Positions 25,100 to 37,834 are shown, counted from the stretch's first letter. The stretch is 64,000 bases of DNA from Fomitopsis serialis (GCF_022376445.1 NW_025954983.1:310001-374000); one strand, 5' to 3'. Translations and numbers: made by a program. The notes: generated by a model not told the origin, from the letters alone.

Positions 25100-25184
25100 A
25101 GGTCCTACCAGGAATCGAACCTGGGTTACCGGAATTGTGCTGCAAAGTCAGAATCCGATGTGATAACCGCTACACTATGGGACC
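25100..25184 (-). tRNA. tRNA-Gln (anticodon CTG) with a 13-nt intron
   Basis: On the minus strand the 5' acceptor strand is GGTCCCA, and the D arm is GTG-TAGCGGTTAT-CAC. The anticodon stem TCGGA/TCCGG encloses TTCTGA...T, so U33 precedes anticodon CTG. A 13-nt intron (CTTTGCAGCACAA) sits at the canonical position after base 37. The T arm is CCAGG-TTCGATT-CCTGG. The 3' acceptor strand TAGGACC with discriminator T pairs except for C6 against A67. TTTT follows at 25098-25095 as a Pol III terminator. The anticodon reads CAG glutamine codons. Confidence 0.92.
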
Positions 25185-25558
25185 GTTGCACCCCTTTTCA
25201 TGTACAAGAATAGAGAGCTTCTGGCCTACAAAGAACTGCTGATTACTAGCAGTAATAGCCCCCTGTGGTCACGTATAATAGTTACCCAGAAGCTCCGACG
25301 ATGCAGGAATTCGAATAAGCAATTAGGTACGGTACCAGCCAGGAATGTCTGTTGTATGTGTTCGGAGATGCGGCTCGGGAAATCGTTGGGGGCGTGGTGG
25401 GACTTCTTCAATTTAGGCTGCTTCTGCCGGGCGCCCTGTACTTGGGCGCTAAGATGTTGTCTGGCCTTGTTTCCAGTCACGGCTTTGGGCTGTCTTGTTC
25501 TCTGGGACAATAAGTTGTCTCTCCCTCCGCTCCCTATCCCCACTGTCATTCAGGTCTT
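25185..25558. other. Intergenic, nothing recognised
   Basis: This holds the 5' flank of the tRNA gene and the promoter of the kinase gene. A pyrimidine-rich stretch just before the kinase ATG (CTCCCTCCGCTCCC at about 25521) is typical of fungal transcription starts. Confidence 0.4.
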
Positions 25559-27229
25559 ATGGGCGCCGCACTTTGCTGCTGCTCTGACCCCGTCGATCTT
25601 GACGGCGAGGTCGACCTCTACCACTTCGACCTCCTCCGCGCCGTCGGCAAAGGCGCCTTTGGCAAGGTACATCTAACCCCGCACCGCGCTGGCACTGTAA
25701 CTGACCGCGTTCGTGCCCCAGGTTCGCGTCGTCGAACACAAGAAGACGAAGAAGCTTTATGCTCTCAAGTACATAGACAAGGCAAGGTGCATCAAGCAGA
25801 AGGCGGTCGCGAACATCATACAGGAGCGGAGGTTACTGGAGGAGGTGCGTTTCCTTTCTGCGTTTCCTCAGCTTCTGTTGACCACTTGCCAGATCGACCA
25901 TCCGTTTGTTGTCAATCTGCGCTATGCATTCCAGGACGACGAGAACTGTTTCTTCGTGCTGGACCTCATGCTAGGAGGCGACCTGCGATGTACGTGTTCA
26001 CATGACCGTCACTATCCGCTCTCATGCTGCCTACCAGTCCATTTGGATCGACTGGGTCGCATACAGGAGGATGTCGTGCGGTTCTGGACAGCAGAGCTGT
26101 CGTCCGCGCTGTCGTACCTCCACAGACAAGGTATCGTGCACAGGTGCGTGCCCCCTCTCCCACAGGTACCCAACATATGAACATCTGCACAGGGACATCA
26201 AACCCGACAACGTGCTGCTTGACTCCATGGGCCACGTCCACATAACGGACTTCAACGTCGCCATCCACTACTCCGAACGACGCCTGCATACAAGCGTGGC
26301 TGGGAGTATGGCCTACATGGCCCCGGAGGTCATCGGACACAAGGGCTACACTTGGTCTGTCGACTGGTGGAGCCTCGGTGTCGTCGTCTGGGAACTGTTG
26401 TTTCACAGACGTCCGTTTGATGGCCGGACCGCTGACAAGATGAAGCACTCCATCATGAAAGACGCTCTCCGGTTTCCCAGCAAGGCCAACGAGCTCTGCA
26501 GTGCAGAGGGTCAAGACGTACTACGCGGGGTACGTTCCCGTCACGCCACCCCCTGATGTCTGGCCATCTGTCATATTGACCTACGCGTCGGCAGCTCCTG
26601 GACAGGAATACCAAGACGCGTCTGGGATGCAAGGGCAGGGGCCGTGATATTCCCGACATCAGGGAACACCCGTGGTTCGCGTCCATTGATTGGGATGCGC
26701 TCGAGCAAAAAGATGCACAACCGCCTTTCGTGCCTGATGTGCGTTTCCACCGTGTACACTGCCTCCTGTCACCGGAAACGCTGACGACCTCCATCACAGA
26801 TCAGCAAGGCCAATTTCGACGTGTCGCATGAGCTCGACGATTCTTGATGGTCGAGAAACCACTTACACACTCGAAACGCAAGGCGCATCCCGACCTTGAG
26901 AAGATGAAGCCCGAGTTGCGACAGCTTGAAGAACAGTGCGTCCCAGCGAGCTCCCCCCTGTGCCTGGTGTGGCTCACTTGTGTTGCGCGCGCAGATTCAC
27001 GATATACGACTTCACGAAGAGCCGGCGAATGTCGTATTACCCGCATAATCAGCCGATCACGAGCGCAGGGCACGAAGCAGATGCAGAGGCTGTCGAGGTC
27101 ACTCAGTCGACGACAAACACAGTGCAGCCAACGGCCACCATTGTCGAGCGATCGCGACCGGGCACGCCGTTCGAGGAGCAGGATGCATCGGGACGCGAGA
27201 CACCCTATCCCATGCCTCAATCGCACTGA
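25559..27229 (+). CDS. AGC-type Ser/Thr kinase of the YANK/STK32 family
   Basis: The N-terminus MGAALCCCSDPVDL suggests myristoylation at Gly2 plus nearby acylated cysteines. The domain runs LLRAVGKGAFGK/VRVVEHK (Gly loop), YALKYIDKARCIKQKAV (Lys), and IDHPFVVNLRYAFQDDENCF. It continues with FFVLDLMLGGDLRFHLDRLG, YLHRQGIVHRDIKPDN, HITDFNVAIHY and SMAYMAPEV, then GYTWSVDWWSLGVVVWELLF and WFASIDWDALEQK. DFN in place of DFG is normal for YANK kinases. The conserved tail ANFDVSHELDD-FLMVEKPL then needs one extra base near 26841; without it a TGA intervenes. The end (MPQSH) is at 27229. At least six introns are visible. The substrate is unknown; the kinase is probably membrane-attached. Confidence 0.87.
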
Positions 27230-27774
27230 ACTCTGAACGCCAGCCGTCGCAATAGTCACGGTGCGGCGTTGAGTCTCCTCCATTCGCTCTATCGGCCGGT
27301 CCTATCGTTGTTGCCTAGTGCCAGGCGCGCGCTCCACCTTATTGTCTCGCACGGCCGGACATTGTTTATTGCCTGCTCTTCGCTGTTGTATCATAGCCCA
27401 TTCCCTCTCACCTGCTCTAGCGTCCGCGCGGCACCGGCCAACGTCGTAGTTACCCGGCTCGCTGGCCCAGCCTGCCTCATTGCGCCCAGCCCTCCACTTT
27501 CGGGACTTGGATACTTTGTACTCGGCGGCACGCCCACACCATCCACTGTATTATCACCATGCTCATCTCATCTTGCAACCCGGTGCTTGTCTGCACTTTG
27601 TTCTTTGTCTCATGCATGCTGCTTCGTTGCTTCGCTGCATTTCTCCGTCGACTTCTCGATGCTCGAATCTGGATACAGTTCACTTGGGTATTGCGTACAC
27701 TATCAGCGTAGACATAATAGTCGGTATAATTAGACTAGGAGAACAAGGAATACCTTTTGGTATGCGGAACTGCG
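27230..27774. other. Convergent 3' region
   Basis: This lies between the kinase stop and the stop of the YVC1-like gene on the other strand. Only short frames are present; nothing was recognised. Confidence 0.4.
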
Positions 27775-30700
27775 TCATATCGTATCGTGTCTGGGAGACT
27801 GATGGTATGTACTCTCGTTGCGCATTCCACGCGTGAGCACGAGCAGCAGGTTCTCAATCCGGGCTTGCCGATCCTGCGGAAGACATTCATTCATCATCAG
27901 CTCTTCGCCGTTGGCACGCTGGATACAAGGCGGAACCGCTGACAGACAACGACCGCGCCCACGCACCTGCAGCTCCTTCATTTCGTCCTTGAGCTTGTTT
28001 ACGGGCAAGCTTCTCACATCTTCGACCATAGCCTCCAGCTTGCGGACGCCCGCGTCCATCCCGGCTGCAGCAGAGCTCACACGCTCGAGCTGGTTCGCGG
28101 AGCCGCTAGCCCGAGTGCTGTACAACCTACTCAACGGGCTGCGCGACCCAGCTGTCTGCATCTCCCCGGAGCTCGAAGCCGGCACTGCAGTCAGGGTGAT
28201 GTTCCGCGGACGCGGCGAAACACTAGGTGAGACGCCCTCACGACGACTACGGCTCCTCGCCAAGGGGGGCGAGCGCGGTAGACTCACGCGTCGTCTGTGT
28301 CTAGGAGTTTCTGGTCCTGGCTGGGCTGAGGGCGGACGAGATGGGCGCGTGGGAGATCTTGGGAGAGGCTGTAGGTTGTCGCGAGAGGGGAACGAGAGCA
28401 GGGTCCCGCCGGGCACCGCGGTGCGTTCGTCTTCATGCTCGTCATCAGAATCGAAGAGGTCGGTCTCGTGTGAGACTTCGACGTCGAAGATAGCGTCGTA
28501 GACATCTGCAGAGCCGGATCCAAGCAAGTCGAATAAGGGTATCCTCTTCACGTTGCGCGTTAGGCGTGAGTAGAAACTCTGGTCGGCGTCACCCTCCCGC
28601 CATGTCTGGCGCTGGGCAAGGTACCTTTCGTAAAGGCTGATAATGATCAAGAAAGGGAAGGACTGCTTTGGGTGAGATAAACGTTGGCCAAGAAGAAAAT
28701 TAGTCGCACCGTCAGTTTGATCAGCAATACGTTAGCGGAGTGCAGCGTCCGAGGGGATACGACGAAGCTTATTGGCCAAAGGATGACAAAGGCGAGTAGA
28801 TTGAAAGGTGGCTGATAGCTGAAGAGGGCATCGGACTTGACCCTGAAGAATGCAATGGTCATGATGGGCCTCGTGGTAGGAAATTTTCAGTGGACGTTAC
28901 CCCTCGATAGTTGATATCGCATATTGGAAGAGGTACTGATGGTCCCCAGTCAGCACTAGCCTATAATCCACAAATAAGTCTTCTCACCTCCTGTTTAGCG
29001 TTCTATGAAAGACAAAGCAGGTCAGTGCATGTTCTCAATTTATCATGAGTGCTAGGCCTTACAGCGTCGATTTGCGCGAAGGTGTTGGTAAGGATGGAAA
29101 TCAGAACTGAGTTTGGTATCAGCCTTGATCAGACGGGCTGAACCTACAGAGAATGGACTCACTGGTGAGCAGTAGCGTGTTTGAGAGCGCAGCAAACATG
29201 GTCATGAGAATTGGCCCGAACACGGGATGAAAACTCGAAGCCTGCGCAAAGCTGAGATATGTGTTTCCGAACCAGATCTGGACCATTAGCCAGGTGATAG
29301 CCTTCACACTCCACGTGTCCTCGGCTTCAGGACAAGCCCAAACCTACATCAGCCATAGCCTTAAGATGAACTCATCGGGGAACAAATACCTAAGCTGTGT
29401 AGCGTGAAGAGCAGCCCGGAGAAGCATATAGCTGCGATGCCGATGAAGAATATGAAGTCCACAATCATCGCGCGTAGAGCTCTGATGCGAAGTTAGCAGA
29501 AGAACATGTGGATAAGAAGGCCACCTCACAGTACTACCACGTTGTTCGAGATGGCAAAGAATGCCAGACTGCATTGCAAATCAGTGATGAGATACAGCCG
29601 GAATTCGTCAGACCTTGGCTTACCGAGGGAATAGGATGCATGCGCCGCAAGCCAGTATGTCGAATCCCATCTCAGATGCACCGACTGCGCGAACGCAAAC
29701 ATAGCATATAAAAAAGAATGCACGCGACAGGCATTGTGCGACTTACCGTCATGATGCGCGAGACCTTTGATGCGGAAGCCGAGGTACACGAAGAACACCA
29801 CGACGAACGATGTGTCGAATACGTTCCACATCTAGCACAGAGCTCAAGCGCGGACAGCCATATAAACAAACTCGTGGGACTTACACTGGCCATGTACACT
29901 GACAAGAACACGGTGAGCTCGAAGTACGTGTTACAGACAGTTCAGGTACTCACTGCCCCATCCATACTCCTTTGAGGCTGTGTACTCTTCGAGCGTGAAC
30001 GCAGTAGCGAATAGTATGAACACAATCTCGAATCCATTCACTGTGCCGACTTCTCGATCTGTGCCAGGAGGTCATTATACGCGCACGCGTCCGTCCAACA
30101 TACTGTTGTCACTCACTGGACAGACACAGAAGAAATGTGGTCAGCAAAAGAGCAAAATTTAAGAATTCCAAAATTGCGCCATATCTAGGCACGCGCAGCC
30201 GGTAGTGGTCAAGGAAGGGTGCTTTCCGATAGTCGTACATCTCAATTGCACGTGGCTTGTAGTTGTCAGCGAGAACAGAATGGGTCGACGCCATGGAGAA
30301 GATGACCCTCCCTGAGTATATATCGTTAACCACAGTTTGGACCACAGGTGCGGACAAGAAGGCCTTGGCTTCCGTGGAGATCGCGAGCTGACATTGAAGA
30401 TGAGACACCGAGATGTCCTCTCACAAGGACGAAAGACTGACCTCCAAAGCACACTGCGGATCATCCTGCTCCTCAGTCCCCATGATGGACTTCACTTCCT
30501 GTATCACGTCTAGAGGTGCACCTGCAAGCGGACTCCAAGTAGCAGTCAAGGCAGCCACTAATCGGATCTTGGTGGAAGCGAACGTCCCAAGAAGCTTCAT
30601 GGCGAGGATCTCACAGAGGCTTGCTCTGGAATACATGACGCCCGAGTATGCAAGGTTCTCTTGGGCTTCCGAAAGGAAGTGCGAGCGGACCACGAAACAC

Positions 30701-31074
30701 GCGTACACCACCGCCAAATTGTCCAGTTTGGCATACTTGAAGACCAATGGGCGAACAACGGCAAAGTTAATATCCGACGCAGTAAGTTGGCTATATGCGT
30801 GTCAGGCATGATTACAGTACTCAGAAACGAGGAAATGCGTACTCCCAGCTTAGTGCCGTGTCTACGTGGCAGTGGTGTCATTCATATGTGCATGCATGAA
30901 TGCATTGGCACGCACCGATGTCTTTCTGAAGCACCCGTTAGCCTAAATAACATGTCTCTGGAGTGTACTCACTTCAGCATCTCGCTTGATGGCTGGGATG
31001 AGCGGAAAGACCTTGACAGACGCAAGCATTTCCGGGGTTGGTCCAAGCAGCGAACTCGTTTGCTCTTCGTCCAT
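27775..31074 (-). CDS. YVC1: YVC1-like TRP-type vacuolar cation channel
   Basis: The start ATG at 31074 gives MDEEQTSSLLGPTPEMLASV and KVFPLIPAIKRDAE before the first intron. The cytosolic N-domain follows: LDNLAVVYACFVVRSHFLSE, RASLCEILAMKLLGTFAS and DVIQEVKSIMGTEEQDDPQC. It continues with FLSAPVVQTVVNDIYSGRVI, SVLADNYKPRAIEMYDYRKA and PFLDHYRLRVPRYGAILEFL. Membrane segments include LNFALLLTTFLLCLS, FDTSFVVVFFVYLGFRIK, NTYLSFAQASSFHPVFGPIL and PFNLLAFVILWPISFVV. The C-terminus is a Ser/Arg-rich tail and a coiled stretch ending at 27775. These blocks are those of fungal Yvc1, a Ca2+-releasing channel of the vacuole gated by stretch and Ca2+. Many short introns are present, and some exon joins in 28.8-30.1 kb are approximate. 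Confidence 0.85.
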
Positions 31075-31429
31075 GTCCGATTCGTTCCTCCCGAGTCGGA
31101 ATTTGGCTAGGTATGCTGCCTAGTGCGAATTCGGTCTATCAAAGCAGGAGCAGAAGAACAGCTTGGTTGCTTCACGGCTTGCGCGTGTCTCGAGGGCGGG
31201 CCATTTGATAACCCGCAGAGCGGCGCGGTGCTCGTCGGACGTCGGTGTCCACAACGCGCGGTGCTTTCCAGTGCGTCAGAACACGTGACGGTTCCTAGAT
31301 GCAGATTGCCAAAAAGGGATCGGATGCCACAAGGCAAGTGGCTCTGACTTCGCGCTTCAGACCGACCCTCATCTCTGCCTGGGAGGATTACCATTGTGCA
31401 CAAGTGCCTATCATCCACATATCGACCGA
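31075..31429. other. Divergent promoter region
   Basis: This lies between the start codons of the channel gene (-) and the macro-domain gene (+). No TATA box or repeat was recognised. Confidence 0.4.
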
Positions 31430-32523
31430 ATGGCTGCAGTGGGCCTGTCGAAGATCCCTACCTTGCGTGAGCTGTACAAGGCGGCAGCTCTTCGGGCCAG
31501 CGCGCTTCGATACCAGCCGAAAGATCAGTACCTGGACAGAGTATCTTTGTAGTGGGTAATCTCGCGTTCGATCTCTATGCATTCTCTTGTACGACAAATA
31601 TTGGTAGCCAGGGGGATATCACCAAACTTGAGGTAGATGCTATCGTGAATGCAGCAAACAGAAGCTTACTAGGTAAGTACAACCACCATATTTTCTTGGT
31701 CTACTATGCAGACCTGACAGCAATCGAGGCGGAGGAGGCGGTAAGTACTTGTATCCTCGTTTGTATCCCACTGATGCCAGCATGTTGCAGTCGATGGTGC
31801 CATCCATGCCGCCGCAGGGCCTCACCTTCTGGACGAATGTGAGTATTGAATTATAATCCCGAATGTCACTTTTCTCCATATAAACTATAATTCGACAGGC
31901 CGCACTCTGAATGGTTGCGACACAGGAAACTCGAAGATTACGAAAGGATACGACCTACCTGCGTGAGTGCGCCTTTCCGCGAGAATGAGTGGCATCGTCA
32001 CGCAGAAACATTCAGCCAGCATATTATACATACCGTGGGGCCCATCTACTCGGACCATAATGTCGAAGGGAAGGCGGAACAGCTGAAATCGTGCTACCAG
32101 ACAAGCCTGCAGATAGCAGTGAAGAGTTCTCTCAAGCACGTCGTGAGCAGGCGTTCTGGTTTTTCAACAACATGAGTTAGCCTATCTAACTCGCCGATCT
32201 GTGTTCATAGGCATTTCCTTCGATCTCCACCGGAATTTATGGCTATCCGATAGAAGACGCTACCCACATCGCACTCGATACCGTACGACAATTTCTAGAC
32301 TCGGACGAGGGAGAATCCGTACGTCGACTGAGTAACAAATCGTTCTTAGCTGTCTGACATGACCTGGTAGTTGCATCGTGTCATCTTCGTTGTTTGGAGC
32401 GACAAGGACAAGGGTGTCTACGAGTGAGTTGCATCGACATATTAGGGAAGAGCATCTCTAAATACTGAACCGACATTTAGGGACCTCATCCCACAGTACT
32501 TCCCTGAATCGGAGCAGGAATGA
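31430..32523 (+). CDS. Macro-domain protein, MACROD-type ADP-ribose/O-acetyl-ADP-ribose hydrolase
   Basis: ATG at 31430 gives [20 protein letters not shown], then KDQYLDRVS. Across an intron (GTAGTG...TGGTAG) comes [20 protein letters not shown] and [17 protein letters not shown], the ribose-binding loop. LLDEC-RTLNGC and [13 protein letters not shown] follow, then [24 protein letters not shown] and [20 protein letters not shown], with the stop at 32523. The Asn-Ala-Ala-Asn and GGGVDGAIH motifs place it with MacroD-type enzymes that remove mono-ADP-ribose from proteins and deacetylate O-acetyl-ADP-ribose. At least six introns are present. An upstream region of about 60 residues is as usual for fungal members. 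Confidence 0.9.
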
Positions 32524-33071
32524 CTGCCTAGGAAACATGCCCTTTGATGTCGTCTATGGGCCAAATTTCCCACAAATGTTTTGCAAGTTGTCTGCCTTGT
32601 ATGAAGGCTCTATTTCAAAAGTTCAATCGTGCCGGCGTCCTTGCGTGGCTGGCCTTGAACTTGTGGCATCAGACTATCCCGTACTCTCCGGAAGCAGATG
32701 GCCCTCGTTTCCCCGATTGGTTCTGCTGCTGTGTGTAAAGCCTATTTACCTCGATCCGGATCATGGCGGATGGCCCGGACCGCCGTGTCTGCTCTATTCT
32801 ACCCCGCATGACCTACGGAGCAACCAGTCGGACTACTCGTTTCTCGGTGTCGTGCAGCAGACCTGGATCCTGTGATCCAGAGTAACCTAACTTATGGTGC
32901 ACGATGCTTCTGTGCAATGTTGTGCCTTGAACTGCACCTGGAACTGCACTCACGAATCCGCCAATATAAATGTCGAGGCTAACTTCTCGTGTGATTCTTT
33001 TACTGCGGCGTCTTCGCGCACAATCGCACAAACAGCCTGCGGGTCGCTACTGAACGCCGTTTTACTGAACC
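32524..33071. other. Intergenic, nothing recognised
   Basis: This is the spacer between the macro-domain gene and the sugar transporter. A frame of about 110 codons on the plus strand (32537-32875) has no protein-like features. Confidence 0.4.
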
Positions 33072-35455
33072 ATGGGTCGGGTGTATAACATCTTCATTGC
33101 CATATTTTGCTCTATCGGTACGTCGCTGCCACAATGACTCTCAAGCGCGTAGCCCAGTTCAACGCAATACTCATCAGGGTCATTTCTCTTCGGGTATGCT
33201 CAACTCTCTGTCGTCTGAGGCCCAGCTCAACATCTTTATCAACACTGCAAATGTTTAGTTATGACAGGTGAAGAACTGCAGCTGGGACATCGCAGCAATG
33301 GCTGACTTACATGTCATTGTAGTGGAGTTATCGCCTCCGTCATTACATTTGGCCAGTTTGAGGACTTCGTCGACGACCCTGCAAAGTACAGTAGCCTTTC
33401 TGGAGCTGTGGTCTCTACGTTCACGGGTGCGACTCATTCTACCGACGCCTACTGAACTAGCTCATGTGCTCCGCGTAGGTGGATGCTTCTTCGGATGCAT
33501 GTTGGCAGGATGGTATGTCGATCTATCGTTCGCCCGTCGTGGTCTTACATGTCTAAGTGGGTCTCAGGACGAGTGACAAAATAGGGAGAAAGCGGAGCAT
33601 ACAGGTCTGTTGCTCGACTGCAGAACTGTATCAGCTGTGACAAGGGATTGCTTTATCAGCTAGGTGCTCTCATAGACCTATGGGGATGTGCCATGCAAGC
33701 CGGCGCAAATAATTTCGCTTGCATGCTCATAGGTCGTATCATTGCGGGCTTTGCCATAGGGTGCTTGTCGCATTGTATTACCAATGACGTCCATACTGAC
33801 CACTCCACTTGCAGAATTCTGTCCATGTCTGTGCCATTGTACAACGTCAGAGCGTTACCTCTTTACGGAAGCTTGCTCTAATATCTGCTGTCTATAGACG
33901 GAGATCGCACCGCCAAGAATCCGCGGCTTCATCGTAGGTCTGGCTCAGCAAATGATCGGCATAGGGTTCATTGTTGCGAATTGGGTATGCATAGCACCGC
34001 CGATTTATTAGAGCATGCGTCTCAGAAGTCTTACCCATAGGTCGGCTATGGCTGCCAATACATTAACGGTTACGGAAGCTGGCGGCTCGCGTTGGGTCTA
34101 CAGGTCCGTCAAACCCAGGTCAGCGTCGCACAGCCTGCGTGGTAATACATTGCCGTAGCTTGTACCTGCCTTCATGCTGCTCGTCGGCATTCAATTTCTG
34201 CCTTATTCGCCAGTAAGCTGACTATTCCAGCAGAGCGTACGTTTGTGCTGAGTCCTTCACCTCAGCGTTGGCTTCTCGAGCAAAATCGTGACGACGAGGC
34301 TCGGGCGGTCGTCTATAAGCTGCATGGAGTGGAATCCACTGAGAAGAAGGAGTCCGCAGACGCCGAGTTCACTGACATGCAGCTCACGATCAGGGCTGAG
34401 ACGACGACAAGATCCCGACGACTCAATGATCTTTGGGAGACGCCGGCGATGCTCAAGCGTACTCTGGTTGCTGTGGGAGTGCAGGTCTTCGGACAGTTCT
34501 CAGGGATCAATGGTGTCGTATTCCCTGCATATTCTTGTGTCTCATGCGCTCAAGGTCTTCCACGTATGTCGCAGTCATCAATTACTTTGGACCATCGATG
34601 TACCAGTCGCTCGGTCTGAGCTCCGGACAATCACTGCTCATTCAGGGGATCTACGGCGCCGTAGGCCCTATCACGAACTTCATGTTAGTCCTTGCATGTC
34701 GGGTGATTTGCGATGTCTACTGAAACGAACGCTGCAGATTCATTACATGTATCCTCGACAACGTCGGACGGAAGAAACCACTCATGTTTGGCGCGGCCGG
34801 CTTTGTTGCTACGTACTCCGTTCTCACTGCCATAGTCGCAAGCTTTCCACCGGGATCATCGGACAATCATCCTGCTCAGCGTGCTGGAATTGCCATGATC
34901 TTCCTGACCAGTATCCTCTTCTCGCTGAGCTTCGGACCGATCAGCTGGGTATTGACGTCTGAGGTGAGTTCAGTGCTTGCGCATGGCAAGACACAAAGAT
35001 AAAAAGCTACTGTGTACAGGTGTTTCCGACGAAGACGCGATCTATCGGTACGGCAGTCGCAGTATGCGCGAACTGGGCCTTCAACGTGCTGTTCTCTCAG
35101 GTAGGTTTATTTCTTGTCCTGCAAAGTCTGCGTCTCTGATTCCCATCCTCCTGTACTACTAGGTATCCAACATGGCTATCGACAACGTAGGTTGGAGGTA
35201 TTACCTGCTATTCATTCTCCTCAACTTCGTCGACTTCTGCTTGATCGCACTCTTCTTCCCCGAGACGAAAGGTGCGCTCGTGACCGCCATTTCTAATTAC
35301 CAGATAAAACTGAAACTGCCACCTCGTCAGGGAAATCGTTGGAACAGATGGCAGAGGTCTTCGGGGACGATGTTGATCCTCACGAGATACTGGGACATCA
35401 TCCGGATGCTCAAGACGCACTGGATGACACCTCCGGGAAGCATAAAGAGGCGTGA
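33072..35455 (+). CDS. Major facilitator superfamily sugar transporter
   Basis: The start is MGRVYNIFIAIFCSIG at 33072. Blocks over about ten introns are GVIASVITFGQFEDFVDDPA, STFTG/GCFFGCMLAGW, SDKIGRKRSIQ (loop 2-3 GRK motif), TEIAPPRIRGFIVGLAQQMI, YSPRWLLEQNRDDEARAVV (PESPR-type motif), and VGVQVFGQFSGINVINYFGP. Further on come DNVGRKKPLMFGAAGFVATY, SFGPISWVLTSEVFPTKTRS, NWAFNVLFSQVSNMAIDN and FFPETK-GKSLEQMAEVFGD, with the stop at 35455. The QxxGIN block and both R-x-G-R-K/R motifs mark a 12-span hexose-type carrier of the plasma membrane. The exact sugar cannot be inferred. The C-terminal tail is short and acidic. Confidence 0.9.
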
Positions 35456-35977
35456 CGAGTCTTCATTGCGATAATATCGAATGTATCTCAGTCACGGTGG
35501 TGCATCTCTTCGGGTCATGTATGTAGGATTAAGATGATGCCTCACAACAATGCTTTCATGAGCACGAAATTGTCGCCATCAATTTTTGTGCCTCTATCCG
35601 AGTCTATCGCTGCGTTCAACCAAGTTACTTTGCCAATGATACAGCACAATCTGAACGCGTGCCAGTGCACTGGCACCCCTCTTCCTGAAGACCGCTGATC
35701 TGCTTGAGCTAATTCTTCCACTTAGAGCGACTGCTGTACCGCACATGAGTCCTGTAAAGCTAGCTTCTGTGAAGCCCTGACTTCTAAAGCTCGAAGTGAA
35801 GATATGTACTTCAGTACGCTTATGCGTGCCAGTAAAACAATGGCCCACTGAACGCAATCACATGACCGCCTTTCTGCTTCCGCCACGATCGTCGAATCTC
35901 GATCAGGTTGCAGACTTAATTCACACCTCCTGCCTGCATCCAAAGTTGCCGCAAGCCTACTAGCAGCGGACTACAAT
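35456..35977. other. Intergenic, nothing recognised
   Basis: This holds the 3' UTR of the transporter and the promoter of the ankyrin-type gene. No reading frame or repeat of note was seen. Confidence 0.4.
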
Positions 35978-36944
35978 ATGGAGCGTACAAGTGTACTCTC
36001 ACTACCCGTTGAAGTGAGTCCCCTATTGTCCCGCTCGTACGTTTACCAACATAGTATCAAAGCTGCTATACGACATACATATTCACGCAGCGTCCCCGAA
36101 TCTCCCGCTGGCATGCAAGCATCTCTATGCCGTGTGCAAGTCTGCACCAACCTCTGTCCACGCTCAGTATCTCATTGAGAGCTATCACTCCGCTCGTGCC
36201 TACAGCACCGTCGCCGATATCATCTCCTTGGCCCTTCGGTACCCTGTCTGCACTCAGGCCGTCCTTGACACAATCATCAGGAGCCCCGAGTATCCCACTC
36301 TGTCCTCAGAAAACCGAAGAAAGAGGACGGAGCTGCCGCGGAGACTCTTTCGCAACTTATCGCCGCGTCCTACAAGCATAGGCAAGCGGAAGCGAGGCGA
36401 GCCAGAACCTTCCGGGTGGACAGAAGACGACGACCCGCTGCCTTTCCTTCGCTACCTCTATGCCCACCCGCGCATTCGTACGCCGGGAGCCGACTCCTGG
36501 GAAGGCTACGCGCTGACGAAAGCTGTACACGCCGAATTCATTCCTCTCGTGCAATTTTTGCTCGAACATGGCGCGTCGCCTCAGACGAAGGGCGCCCTCG
36601 CAGTCATGGTCGCCATCCGGCGTAAGAATCTGCCGTTGGTGCGTTTGCTCATCGAGCGCGATGGCCCGCGACAAACCTACAAGCGGCCAAGGATGAGGGA
36701 TGAGGGACCCGGTGTGGTGACGGGGAGGGACGGGATATCTGCGGATTCAGCCCGGGGGAACGATACCGTGACGCGCGATAACGGTGCAAAGAGACGGAAA
36801 CTGGGGGACAGAGTACAGGTGAACCAGGAGATGGTCAAGACGGCGGTGCAGTCTAATGCTCGAGACATTGTGGAGTATTTTATCCACGAGAAAGGCTGCG
36901 TGCCAGACATGCAGACAGTTCTACTCATGGGAGCGAGTAGATAG
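35978..36944 (+). CDS. Ankyrin-type repeat protein with an F-box-like N-terminus
   Basis: ATG at 35978 gives MERTSVLSLPVE, then a GTGAGT intron. The continuation SKLLYDIHIHAASPNLPLAC and KHLYAVCKSAPTSVHAQYLI looks like the short helical start of fungal F-box/ankyrin proteins. The phase at this splice is off by one base, so the join is uncertain. After a long basic linker, ankyrin-like helices appear: ALTKAVHAEFIPLVQFLLEH with GASPQTK, VMVAIRRKNLPLVRLLIERD, and VKTAVQSNARDIVEYFIHEK. The stop is at 36944. The function is unknown; such proteins act as protein-binding adaptors. Confidence 0.65.
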
Positions 36945-37188
36945 CATTAACACTCGTTGGCGCTTGTACATACCGCAAGCATGGCGATGTTCACTCCTGC
37001 ACAAGACATCGCTCAGAGTGTGGTACACAGGTTCGGATGTATCTTCGGATAATGAGACAAGGAATGCTAGACTGAAAACAACAATGCGAAGAGCGAAACG
37101 TAGCTAGTCGTCGAGGGTCGTCTAGACACGGAGGGATGGGAGGTAGAGATATACACGTACGCTGGGGATACAAGGATAGAAATACATC

Positions 37189-37834
37189 TCAGATGTCGTC
37201 GATATCAACCTCGTCCTCGTCGCCGAACTCGAAGGTACACTCGCCCTCCTCGTCGCCGAATGTCTCTGTTTCGTTGATCTTGGCATTCTCGGGGAGCTCG
37301 CCGTATGCTTTCACTGATGATGTAGGTGAGCCCGCAGTGCATAGATAATGCAGGTGGGAATACATACAACTCCGTGCCTCGTCGGCAGTATACTTCACGA
37401 TGACATCCGCCTTGTCATCCTGGAACTCTCGGAGGGACAGAAGGATAATGTCGCCCTGATTGATCCAGACCTATGATGGCGGCGTTACAGCATTGGAAAG
37501 GATGAAGTAGACGATTGGGACGGACCTTCTTCCTCATCTTGCCACGGATATGAGCCAGTCTCTTCTCGCCATCGAAACATTGCGCCTCCAGCCGCCCATT
37601 GCCCAACATCTTTATTACTTGAGCATATTCCTGGCCGTCCTCCCGGAAGACCAGCTCGCGCTTGTCACCATCGTTCTCGTTCTTTCCACGTCTCCGGTTC
37701 TTACCACCCTATAGTCACAGTAAGTATGTGTCACAATGGGATCCCCTGCAGGTCGTGCTAACCTTTCCCTTGTTCTGCAGAAAAGTGTAAGTAAGCGATC
37801 GTACCGATTATGGCTGAGGACATACCTTGGGCAT
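37189..37834 (-). CDS. TIF11: Translation initiation factor eIF1A
   Basis: A first exon of only nine bases (MPK, 37834 downwards) and a small second exon (NKGK) lead to [20 protein letters not shown]. The OB-fold sequence follows: [60 protein letters not shown] and [20 protein letters not shown]. The acidic tail ends EDEVDIDDI at 37189. The total is about 143 residues, the normal length. eIF1A binds the 40S A-site with eIF1 and controls scanning and start-codon choice. Four introns in about 640 bp is a high density. The gene is divergent from the PP2A gene, 329 bp away. Confidence 0.97.
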
